NCBI GenBank assembly: GCA_963834855.1
Contig: CAWIDH010000017.1
Coordinates: 62,001-126,000 of the forward strand
Source: DATJKD01 sp963834855
GTDB lineage: Bacteria; Pseudomonadota; Gammaproteobacteria; Steroidobacterales; Steroidobacteraceae
Length of the DNA stretch: 64,000 nucleotides
Direction of reading: 5' to 3'
Shown: positions 37,949 through 46,400 of the stretch, piece after piece
Position numbering within the stretch: the first letter of the stretch is position 1
Layout: each line of letters starts with the position of its first letter
Notes under the pieces: model-generated
The model's input: the letters and a program-made list of their open reading frames with translations, nothing else
Databases searched by the model: none
What the model was told of the DNA's origin: nothing
Program-made: the position numbers and the translations under genes

Positions 37949-39369
37949 TGCCGGCGCGCCTCGAGTTCGGCGGGCGCATCGTGATGGTCGGCTGCGGCAG
38001 CATCGGCCAGGCGGTCCTGCCGCTGCTCAAGCGCCATGTCGCCCTCGGGCCGGAAGCCCTGACCGTGCTGGCCGCGGACGAGGTGGGTCGCGGCATCGCG
38101 CAGGAACACGGCGCGCAGTTCATCTACGCGCACCTCAAGCCGCGCAGCTTCCGGCGCATACTCACGCGGCACCTGCGCCGCGGCGACCTCCTGCTCAACC
38201 TGTCGGTCGACGTATCGAGCCTCGATCTGCTGAGCCACGCCGCCGAGCGGGGCGCGCTTTACGTCGACACGTCGATCGAGCCCTGGCCGGGGGTGTTCGA
38301 CAACCCGATGCTCGACCTGCGCCAGCGGAGCAATTTCACGACCCGACTGCGCGCCCTGCAGCTCGCGGCCGAGCTCGGCCGCGATTCGCCCACGGCAGTC
38401 GTCGATCACGGCGCGAACCCCGGCCTGGTGTCGCATTTCGTGAAACGCGCGCTGCTCGACCTCGATCGGGTGCTCCGCGGCGGAACGACGCGGCCGACGA
38501 ATCGCGAAGACTGGGCGGTGATGGCGCGCGATCTCGGCGTCACCCTGGTGCAGGTTTCCGAACGCGACACGCAGGCCAGCGATCGGCCAAAGCGGCCGGG
38601 CGAGTTCGTCAACACCTGGTCGATCGACGGGATCATGGACGAGGCCATGCAGCCCGCGGAGATCTCGTTCGGCACCGCGGAGAAGCATCGTCCCCGCGGC
38701 ACGCGCGTGCACCAGCGCGACTCCGGGACGATCTACATGAATCGCCCCGGTGCCGCGACCTACGGGCGGAGCTGGACGCCGTCGGGCGGCGGCTTCCAGG
38801 GCCTGATGATGTCGCACGACGAGGTGTTCTCGATCGGCGACCTGCTGTCGCTGCGCAACGCCGGCAGGCTCACGTACCGGCCGACGGTCATGTTCGTCTA
38901 CCATCCGTGCGACGATGCGATGCTCTCGGTGCTCGAGCTGGAAGGACGTGGCTGGCAGCCGCAACCGCGGCAGCGCCGGCTGGCCGCGGAAATCGTGACC
39001 GGCATGGACGAGCTCGGCGTACTGATCGCCGGGCATGCGCGCAATGCGTACTGGCTCGGTTCGCAGCTGTCGATCGAGGAAGCACGTCGTCACGTGCCGT
39101 TCGCGAATGCAACCACTGTGCAAGTCGCCGCCGGCGCCCTCGCGGCGGTGCTGTGGGCGATCCGCAATCCGCGGCGGGGAATCGTCGAGCCCGATGATCT
39201 CGACTTCGAGGACTGCCTCGCGATCGCCGCGCCGTACCTCGGGCGGCTGGTCGGCGAGTTCACCGCCTGGACACCGCTGCAGGGCCGCGGCGAACTGTTC
39301 GACGAGGAGCTCGACGTCGATCAGCCGTGGCAGTTTCGCAATGTGCGCAGCCGCCAGTGGCGGACCTGA
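37936..39369 (+). CDS. hss: Homospermidine synthase
   Basis: 477 residues. The N-terminal NAD-binding fold is IVMVGCGSIGQAVLPLLKRH; characteristic segments are LSVDVSSLDLLSHAAERGALYVDTSIEPWPG, VVDHGANPGLVSHFVKRAL, FVNTWSIDGIMDEAMQPAEIS and the C-terminal ELDVDQPWQFRNV. The enzyme makes homospermidine from two putrescines (or putrescine plus spermidine) using NAD, without decarboxylated SAM. Its ATG overlaps the end of the SARP regulator by 13 bases, and the methyltransferase gene follows at 2 bases, suggesting one transcript. Carboxy(nor)spermidine or saccharopine dehydrogenases are related, but the motifs fit Hss best. Confidence 0.9.
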   Translation: MVQLVPARLEFGGRIVMVGCGSIGQAVLPLLKRHVALGPEALTVLAADEVGRGIAQEHGAQFIYAHLKPRSFRRILTRHLRRGDLLLNLSVDVSSLDLLSHAAERGALYVDTSIEPWPGVFDNPMLDLRQRSNFTTRLRALQLAAELGRDSPTAVVDHGANPGLVSHFVKRALLDLDRVLRGGTTRPTNREDWAVMARDLGVTLVQVSERDTQASDRPKRPGEFVNTWSIDGIMDEAMQPAEISFGTAEKHRPRGTRVHQRDSGTIYMNRPGAATYGRSWTPSGGGFQGLMMSHDEVFSIGDLLSLRNAGRLTYRPTVMFVYHPCDDAMLSVLELEGRGWQPQPRQRRLAAEIVTGMDELGVLIAGHARNAYWLGSQLSIEEARRHVPFANATTVQVAAGALAAVLWAIRNPRRGIVEPDDLDFEDCLAIAAPYLGRLVGEFTAWTPLQGRGELFDEELDVDQPWQFRNVRSRQWRT

Positions 39370-39371
39370 GG

Positions 39372-39965
39372 ATGCTGGCCTGGTCGGAAGCCTCCGAGCG
39401 CAACAAGGGTCCGATCCTCGGCATCCTTTCGGGTGCGCTCCGCGGGCGGCTGCTCGTGCTCGAGATCGGTGCCGGCACCGGCCAGCACGCCGTGCACTTC
39501 GCGCGCCACCTCCAGGAGCTCGAGTGGCAGCCCACGGAGCGTGCCGAGCACCTGGGCGCGCTTGGCGAGCGCGTACGGCTCGAGGGGACGCCGAACCTGC
39601 GTTCGCCGATTCCCCTGGACGTAAACGACGTCGAGTGGTCGATCGTGTCAGTGGACGTCGTCTATAGCGCGAATACCTTGCACATCATGGCCTGGCCCGA
39701 AGTCGAGGCGTTCTTTCGCGGCGTCGGCAGGGTGCTCGTGCCGGGCGGGCAGCTCGCGATCTACGGGCCGTTCCGGTTCGACGGTAACTACACGTCGGAC
39801 AGCAATGCCGAGTTCGATCGATACCTGCGCGAACGCGACCCGGAGAGCGGCATTCGCGACTTCGAGGCCGTCGATGCCCTCGCGGCGGCCGAGGACCTGC
39901 GGCTCGTGGCGAATCACGCGATGCCTGCGAACAACCAGCTCCTCATCTGGCGCCGTGCCCGCTGA
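39372..39965 (+). CDS. DUF938 SAM-dependent methyltransferase-like protein
   Basis: 197 residues. The opening SEASERNKGPILGIL and the SAM loop VLEIGAGTGQHAVHFARHL followed by LEWQPTE are the signature of the DUF938 family. Later motifs are VDVVYSANTLHIMAWPEVEAFFRG and GGQLAIYGPFRFDGNYTSDSNAEFD. Family members have a methyltransferase fold but unknown substrates. The ATG lies 2 bases after the hss stop, so translation is probably coupled. Confidence 0.87.
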   Translation: MLAWSEASERNKGPILGILSGALRGRLLVLEIGAGTGQHAVHFARHLQELEWQPTERAEHLGALGERVRLEGTPNLRSPIPLDVNDVEWSIVSVDVVYSANTLHIMAWPEVEAFFRGVGRVLVPGGQLAIYGPFRFDGNYTSDSNAEFDRYLRERDPESGIRDFEAVDALAAAEDLRLVANHAMPANNQLLIWRRAR

Positions 39966-39990
39966 TCCGGCACCGCAGTACAATCGCGGC

Positions 39991-40677
39991 ATGATCGATC
40001 TCTATACCGCCGCGACGCCCAACGGGCACAAGATCTCGATCGCGCTCGAGGAGCTCGCGCTGCCGTACACCGTGCATCACCTGGATCTCTCGAGCCTCGA
40101 GCAGAAGAAGCCGGAGTACCTGCGGATCAATCCGAACGGCCGGATCCCGACCATCGTCGACCGGGACAACGGCGATTTCGCGGTGTTCGAATCGGGCGCG
40201 ATCCTGATCTACCTCGCCGAGAAGACCGGCCGGCTGATGCCTGCGGACCCGAAGGGCCGCTCGCTCGTGATCCAGTGGCTGATGTTCCAGATGGCCGGCA
40301 TCGGCCCGATGATGGGGCAGGCGAACGTCTTCTACCGGTACTTCCCGGAGAAGTTGCAGCCGGCGATCGATCGCTACCAGGGCGAGGTGCGACGGCTCTT
40401 CCGCGTGCTCGATGGCCGGCTTTCCGAGCACGAATATCTGGCAGGCGATTATTCGATCGCCGACATCGCCAACTGGGCCTGGGTTCGTGGCCACGACTGG
40501 TCGGGCGTGCCCATCGACGGGTTGCCGCATCTGTCGCGCTGGGTGGCGCAGCTCGCGGCGCGGCCGGCGTGCCGGCGCGGGATCGAGATTCCCCCGCGCA
40601 CGGCGCGCATCGAGGACGAGAAGGACACCGAGAAGCTCATCGCCTCCGCACGCAAGATCCTCGAAACCGGCCACTGA
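39991..40677 (+). CDS. Glutathione S-transferase (YfcG/Nu-like)
   Basis: 228 residues from ATG 39991. The N-terminal thioredoxin-like part is MIDLYTAATPNGHKISIALEEL, with the cis-proline segment NGRIPTIVDRD and the glutathione-binding FESGAILIYLAEKTG; the C-terminal helical domain carries YLAGDYSIADIANWAWVRGH. The TPNG active-site pattern is that of the YfcG/YghU (Nu) class, which act as disulfide reductases of glutathione rather than classical conjugating enzymes. The stop codon overlaps a large inverted repeat that fills the gap to the next, convergent gene. Confidence 0.9.
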   Translation: MIDLYTAATPNGHKISIALEELALPYTVHHLDLSSLEQKKPEYLRINPNGRIPTIVDRDNGDFAVFESGAILIYLAEKTGRLMPADPKGRSLVIQWLMFQMAGIGPMMGQANVFYRYFPEKLQPAIDRYQGEVRRLFRVLDGRLSEHEYLAGDYSIADIANWAWVRGHDWSGVPIDGLPHLSRWVAQLAARPACRRGIEIPPRTARIEDEKDTEKLIASARKILETGH

Positions 40678-40763
40678 AAAAGGGGACATTCTCAATTTCC
40701 AGGAGCAGATGGCGCGGGCCCGCGCCGGCGGCACGATGGGAAATTGAGAATGTCCCCTTTTTC
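40676..40763. repeat. 88-base hairpin element between convergent genes
   Basis: Perfect 25-base inverted arms at 40676-40700 and 40739-40763, beginning with GAAAAAGGGGACATTCTC. The 38-base loop contains its own perfect palindrome GGCGCGGGCCCGCGCC (40711-40726). The element spans exactly from the stop of the GST gene to the stop of the START-like gene. The outer A/T runs would let it terminate transcription in both directions. The GGGGACA...-type ends resemble palindromes seen beside REP-associated tyrosine transposases; no transposase is here. Confidence 0.8.
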
Positions 40764-41272
40764 TATTTGACGGCTTTGGCGAACGAGCCGAACTGCTGAC
40801 CGATCACCTGGTCGACCGCGGCGACGAAGGTGTCGAGCTTGTGCGAAGAATCGCCGCTCAGCCGGTAGGTGACGACGGCCTCCGTGCCGTCCCCCTTTGG
40901 CGTGAGCGTCACGGTGAGGACGCCGGTCACCGCCATCTCCTGCAGCGGTCCGAGCGAGCCGCGCATCCGCAGCAGTTCGCCAGGCCGTGCCATGACGACC
41001 CGGGCGTGCTCGGCACTCCCGCCGTCCCAGCGCTCGCAGAAGCAACCGCCGGCCTCGGGGGCGAGGCTCAGGTTCCCGGCAGCTCCCGACCAGGTGTGAT
41101 CGGCCGGCCACCAGCGTTCCGGATGCACCAATGTCTGCCATGCGACCGCAGGCGTCGCCGCGACCTGGAAGCGATGCTCGATGAAGGCTCCGTCGGCCGA
41201 AGACTGCTTGAGCTCGGCATCCGCGAGGGTGGGCAGCAGCAAGAGCAGGATGGCCAGTGGGCGGCAGTTCAT
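40763..41272 (-). CDS. Exported START-like (SRPBCC) protein
   Basis: 169 residues from MNCRPLAILLLLLPTLADA (41272), a clear signal peptide. The mature part has the SRPBCC ligand-cavity pattern: FIEHRFQVAATPAVAWQTLVHPERWWPADHTWSG, then a beta-sheet with LTVTLTPKGDGTEAVVTYRLSG and the long C-terminal helix HKLDTFVAAVDQVIGQQFGSFAKAV. Family members bind lipids or other hydrophobic ligands, or act as cyclases; an exported one is probably a binding protein. It is the last gene of the minus-strand run after pbpC, 58 bases downstream. Confidence 0.83.
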   Translation of the reverse strand: MNCRPLAILLLLLPTLADAELKQSSADGAFIEHRFQVAATPAVAWQTLVHPERWWPADHTWSGAAGNLSLAPEAGGCFCERWDGGSAEHARVVMARPGELLRMRGSLGPLQEMAVTGVLTVTLTPKGDGTEAVVTYRLSGDSSHKLDTFVAAVDQVIGQQFGSFAKAVK

Positions 41273-41330
41273 CGTGAGACCCCGGATGTCGGTTGAGGTG
41301 CCGGGATCCTCGACGAACAGGCGGGCGTAT

Positions 41331-43478
41331 TCAAGCGGGCCCGCGCACCGTGAATCGCACGACATCGCGCACGCGGCCATCCGCGGAGCGCAGCTCCACG
41401 CGGTGGTCGCCGGGCACGGGGCGCCATCGGCGTACCCGATCGGCGGACCCGACGCGTCGCCCGTCCAGGTAAAAGGCGAGCGATGCGTCCGTGCCGCGGC
41501 CCTCGAGCAGCATGAGCTGGTTTGCGGCCGGAATGTCCGGATCGAGCGCGACGACGGCGCCGTTCGCCGGGCTGGCGATGCGTGCCGTGGCCGGGCCCTT
41601 CGCCAGGAGCTCGACGCGCGAAAGTTCCGTGCCCGCGAGAAACCAGCCAAGCCTCGGCGGCTCGATGGCAGGAACGAACTCCACTCGATGGGCGATGACA
41701 CCGTCCGGCGCAGGCCGCGCGCGCGACGGACGACCCTCGTGCAGCGCCTGCATGATCTCGGCCCACGCGGGCGCGGCGCCGGTCACGCCCGATACGTCGG
41801 TCATCGAATCGCCTTCGAAGTTGCCGACCCAGACGGCGACGGTATAGCGATCGGAATAACCGACGCACCAGTTGTCCCGCATATCCTTGCTCGTGCCGGT
41901 TTTCACGGCGGCCCAGAACGGTGTGGCGAGCGGGCTCGCGAGTCCGAAGCTCGTGGCGCGGGCCGCGGGATCGCTCAGGACGTCGGACACCAGGAACGCC
42001 ACGCTTGCCGGCATGACCCGGCGCGGCGTCGTCGGTCGTCCGGTGATCGGGACCAGCGTGAGCGGGCTCCACAGCCCACCGTTGGCGAGTGCACGATAGG
42101 CGTTGGCCTGCTGCAGCAGGCTCACCTCGGCCGAACCGAGCGCGAGCGAGAAGCCGTAATAGCCGCCGTCTTCGTCGATGCCCTCGTAGCCAAGGTCATG
42201 GAGCCGATCGCGGAAGGTTCCGGCACCCACGAGGATCAGCGTGCGCACCGCGGGGACGTTTAGCGAGGCGGCCAGCGCCGTGCGTGCGCTGACCACGCCC
42301 ATGTACCTGCGGTCGTAGTTCTGGGGAATGTAGAGGCCCGTCGTCGTCTCGAGGTTGATTGGCGAGTCCTCGAGCAGCGATGCCGGCGTGAGATAGCGCC
42401 GCTCGAAGGCGAGGCCGTACAGGAAGGGCTTCAGCGTCGATCCCGCCTGCCGCAGGGCGCGCACCCCATCGACGGCGGCCGACGAGGAGTGCGGGCCCGC
42501 GGAACCGACATAGGCCAGCACCTCGCCGGTGGCATTGTCGACGACGAGCGCAGCACCGTCGCGCACGTTCCGGGTATCGAGGCTGCCGAGCTGGCGCACG
42601 AGCGCGTCGCGCGTCATGCGCTGCAGCGCAGCCGACAGGGTGGTGGTGACGCGCTCGCCGGGCTTGCGCAGCAAGGCGCGGGCGAGTTGCGGCGCGAGCG
42701 AGGGCAGGGGAATCGCCTTCGGCGCTCCTGCAAGCGAGCGGTATGCGAGCGCAGTGAGCCCGGCGCAATCGACGTCGGCACCGCGATGTCGTGCGATCGC
42801 GCAGGCGCGAGCCGCGACGCGCGCAGGCTCGGCGTTGGGCGCCGCGATCAGGCTCGCGATCAGCCAGGCCTCCGTCGTCGTGAGCCCTGACGGGGCCTTG
42901 CCGAGGAGCGCCTGCGCCGCCGCGCCGACCCCCTGCAGCTCGCCGCGAAAGCTGACGCGATTGAGATACGCCTCGAGGACCTGGTCCTTGCTCCACGAGT
43001 CTTCCAGTCTCCATGCGGCACGCATCTGCGCCCACTTGCCGCGCAAGCCGCGCCGTCCGTGCGGCGCCGCGGCCTCGGGCCCGATCAGGCCCGCGAGCTG
43101 CATGGTGATCGTGCTCGCGCCACGCCGGCTCCCGCCGTGGAGCGCCTGCCAGGAGGCTGCAGCTAACGCCTGCCAATCGACACCGCCGTGTTCGCGAAAC
43201 CGTCGGTCCTCGATGGCCACCACCGCATCGCGCAGCGCGGGCGAGACGTCGTCGAGCGCGACCCAGGTGGCGCGCAAGCCGTCGAACTCGAGGCGGTCCG
43301 CGTCGAGCACGATGCCGTCGCGATCGAGAAGCCAGGCATAGGACGGTTGCCAGGCCTCGCGCACGCGCGCGAATTCCCGCGGCACGTCGGACGCGAGACC
43401 AGCGCTGGTCGCCAGCGCGCATGTAATGGTCGCAACAGCGGCGCGCATGCGCTGCGAGGTGACGATCGCGACGGTCAC
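41331..43478 (-). CDS. pbpC: Penicillin-binding protein 1C
   Basis: 715 residues. An N-terminal hydrophobic segment is followed by the GT51 glycosyltransferase with catalytic Glu90 (AIEDRRFREHGGVDW) and STITMQLAGL. The transpeptidase has Ser347-X-X-Lys350 (GSTLKPF), SLN at 405-407 and KTGTS at 526-530. A BiPBP_C beta-domain ends the protein. The enzyme polymerises lipid II and could cross-link peptidoglycan in the periplasm; E. coli PBP1C is mainly a glycosyltransferase. It overlaps the alpha-2-macroglobulin gene by 4 bases, the same pairing as pbpC-yfhM in E. coli. Confidence 0.94.
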   Translation of the reverse strand: MTVAIVTSQRMRAAVATITCALATSAGLASDVPREFARVREAWQPSYAWLLDRDGIVLDADRLEFDGLRATWVALDDVSPALRDAVVAIEDRRFREHGGVDWQALAAASWQALHGGSRRGASTITMQLAGLIGPEAAAPHGRRGLRGKWAQMRAAWRLEDSWSKDQVLEAYLNRVSFRGELQGVGAAAQALLGKAPSGLTTTEAWLIASLIAAPNAEPARVAARACAIARHRGADVDCAGLTALAYRSLAGAPKAIPLPSLAPQLARALLRKPGERVTTTLSAALQRMTRDALVRQLGSLDTRNVRDGAALVVDNATGEVLAYVGSAGPHSSSAAVDGVRALRQAGSTLKPFLYGLAFERRYLTPASLLEDSPINLETTTGLYIPQNYDRRYMGVVSARTALAASLNVPAVRTLILVGAGTFRDRLHDLGYEGIDEDGGYYGFSLALGSAEVSLLQQANAYRALANGGLWSPLTLVPITGRPTTPRRVMPASVAFLVSDVLSDPAARATSFGLASPLATPFWAAVKTGTSKDMRDNWCVGYSDRYTVAVWVGNFEGDSMTDVSGVTGAAPAWAEIMQALHEGRPSRARPAPDGVIAHRVEFVPAIEPPRLGWFLAGTELSRVELLAKGPATARIASPANGAVVALDPDIPAANQLMLLEGRGTDASLAFYLDGRRVGSADRVRRWRPVPGDHRVELRSADGRVRDVVRFTVRGPA

Positions 43479-46400
43479 TGCGCCCCCCGGACTTCCATCG
43501 CGGCGTTCGGCAGCTCGCCGAACATCTCCGGCGCATACATCGCCTCGACGCGGGTCGCGGGAAGCGCGAACCTGCCGGCATTGTTGAGACGCAGCGTGTA
43601 CTCGACGGTGAACGAGCCCCTGGGCACGTACGTGTAATACGCGCGGAAGCTGTCGAACCGCCGTTCCTCGAAAGCGGAGTGCACCTGTCCCTCACGCCGC
43701 TCGCCCGCGGTCAGCAGTGACGAATCGCGGCGGAGACCGCCGCCGAGGACGGTTGCGCCGGCCGGCACCGGGTCGTCGAGCACGACCCAGCCCATGTCGG
43801 ACTGCGCGTCGACGTCGAGCCTGACACGGAGCACGTCGCCGCGAGTCCAGACGCCGGCCTTGCGCCGTTCCACGGGGGTCACCGTCCGGCGTATCGAATA
43901 GCCGGTGAACACCGGCGAGGTCAGCGGCAGCGCCGCGCGGCTCTGAATCAGCGCCCAGGGTCGCCCGGTGCCTGCATGCGCGAGCGTCAGCTCCCGCGAA
44001 CCGCTCGGCCACGGAAACTCGAATTCCGCGCCGTCCGGTGGCTGCGGCCAGTTGACCTCGCGCTGCGAGTCGGCGAAGTCGACGACCGTGCGGCCCGTGA
44101 CCGGCGTGGCTTCGAAGGCGGCACTGAACTTTTCCGTCGCGAGCACGCCCCACGCGTTGGCCGTGGTCGTGTCCCAGCGACCGCGACGCTGCCGCTCGAG
44201 CACGCCGCGCACCACGCGCGGGATGTCGTCCCGCCATAGCGGCGCGTCGAGGAGCGTGAGCACGGCGCGCGCGGCATTGACGTCGCCCGAAATCATGAGC
44301 CACCAGAGCGCATCATTGCGCTCGTTCGAGAAGCCCATGGTCGTGCCCTGGAAATTGAGACGCGAGCGCAGGATCTGGCGCGCCTCGGCCAGACGCGGCG
44401 CCTGGCGAGGCACGCCGGAAATACGGGTCAGCAGGCTCGCCCAGTCGAGGACCGCGGAGGTCGGCCAGAGGTTCGGCTCGAGCGGGAAGCTCGTCAGCAT
44501 CGAGGCTTCAGCCACACCGTAGCGGGACAGTGCTTCGATGGCCGCGAGCTTGCGGATCGACAAGTCGGGCGCCGGCCACACCGAGTCGCGCAGCACGGCT
44601 CCGCCGATGAAACCCTTGAGCGCCTCGATCATGCGCGTGCGTGAGTCGTCCGGGATCGCATAGCCCGCCTCGTGCGCAATCGCAAGCACGTAGGTCGTCA
44701 GAACGTCGCTGCCGGGGAGCGACTCGGTCGGGAAGTAGCGCAGCAGCCCGTCGCCGTCGAAATGGACGGCCAAGCGGGTCATCTCCGCGTTCCAGCTCGC
44801 CTCGTTGCGCAGCGCCACGGCCTTCGAGATGCGCTGCTCGAGGCACGCGTATGGATATCGCGCCATGTACTCGCGGACGCCTTCGAGCGAGCCCGCGAGC
44901 TTCGGGCGCAGTGCCACGTTGACGCCGCCGCGCCCGACGACGGCGCCGTCGGGCGGGTTCGTCTGCAGCGCAAGCGGGCCGTCGAGCTGCGTCAACGTGG
45001 CCTGGTAGGTGCGCACCGGAAACGCGGCCGCCACCTGCTGGCTTGCGCGCAGCGCGTCGCGCGCCTGGCCGTCGACTTCGACCGCCTCGACGTTCCAGGT
45101 GAGCGCGTCGGCGCCGACCGGCGCCGTAGCCTGCCAGGCGATCTCGCGTGCGCCGCCCGCCGGAATCTCAACCGACACCGCCGGCAACCGAGAAAATGGC
45201 TCGGAGCCATTTTTCTCCCCAATAATTGGCTCCGAGCCAATTTCCGCGCTGGCGCGGACGGTCATCCGGCGCTTCGAGGCGTTGCGCAGCGTGAAGGTCG
45301 CCGAGTAGCGATCGCCTTCGCGGACCAGGGGCGGCAGTCCGGCGTGCAGCATCAGTTCCTGCGTCGTGCGAATGCTGGCGTGGCCGGTCCCGAAGTACTG
45401 GCTGCCGGCGCTCGCGACCGCGACGATCCGGAAGCTCGTGAGCGAATCGTTGAGCGGCACCTCGATGCGCGCGCGGCCGGCGCCATCGAGCTTCACGCGG
45501 CCGCGCCAAAGGAGCAGCGTGTCGAAGAGCTCGCGCGCGCCCGCGCGCCCGCCGCCGCCGCCGCTGGCTACGGCCTTCCGTCCGTAGTGCCGCTTGCCGA
45601 TGACCTGCATCTGCGCGGTCGAGGTCCAGACCTCGATCGGCCGCTCGTCCATCATGGCGTCGAGCAACGCCCAGGACTCGTTCGGCCGCAGCTCGAGCAG
45701 CCCTTCGTCGACCGCCGCGAGCGCGATCTCCGAACCGGCCGGCAGCCGCTCGCCGTTCTCGCGTCGCACGGCGACGTCGACGATCGCCTTGTCACGCACG
45801 CGATACGTCGCGCTCGACGGCGAGACCTTGACGTCGAGCCGCTGCGCAGACCAGCCCACGCGGACCTGCGCGACACCGAGCCTGAAGGCGGGCTTGCTCA
45901 GGTCTGCGAGCGACGTGGCGGCTCCGCCCTCGAGGCGCCACGACAGGCCGAGCTTCCGCGCCAGGTCCGCCAGCCACGCCCGCCAGCCCGCAACGCGCCC
46001 GCGCACGGCCAGCACCGATACGTAGACGTTCGGGGCGTAGCTGTCCGCGATGGGCACCTCGATCACGGGCTTGCGACCGGAGAGCCGCGTGACGAAGCTC
46101 TCGAGCACGCCCTCGCGCTCGACCGTCACGAGCGCGGTCGCGCTTCGAAACGGCATGCGCACCTGGAAGCGCGCCTTCTCGCCGGGCTCGTACTCCTTTT
46201 GCTCGGGGAGCACGTCCATCCGGTCCGCGTTGCCGGGCGCGAACCACCAGTCCTCGCCGCCCGCCACCCAGGCGGTGGTGCTCGTGATCGCCGTGTTGCC
46301 GGCTTTGTCCTCGGCGCTCGCGCGCAGCAGGATTTCGCCCGACGCCTCGGGCGCGATCGTGCATGAAATCATTCCCTGCCGGTCGGTGCGGGCGCGGCAG

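Noticed and set aside
44672..46366. A 564-codon open frame on the plus strand
   Set aside because: Antisense to the alpha-2-macroglobulin gene, whose thioester motif and domain order are clear.
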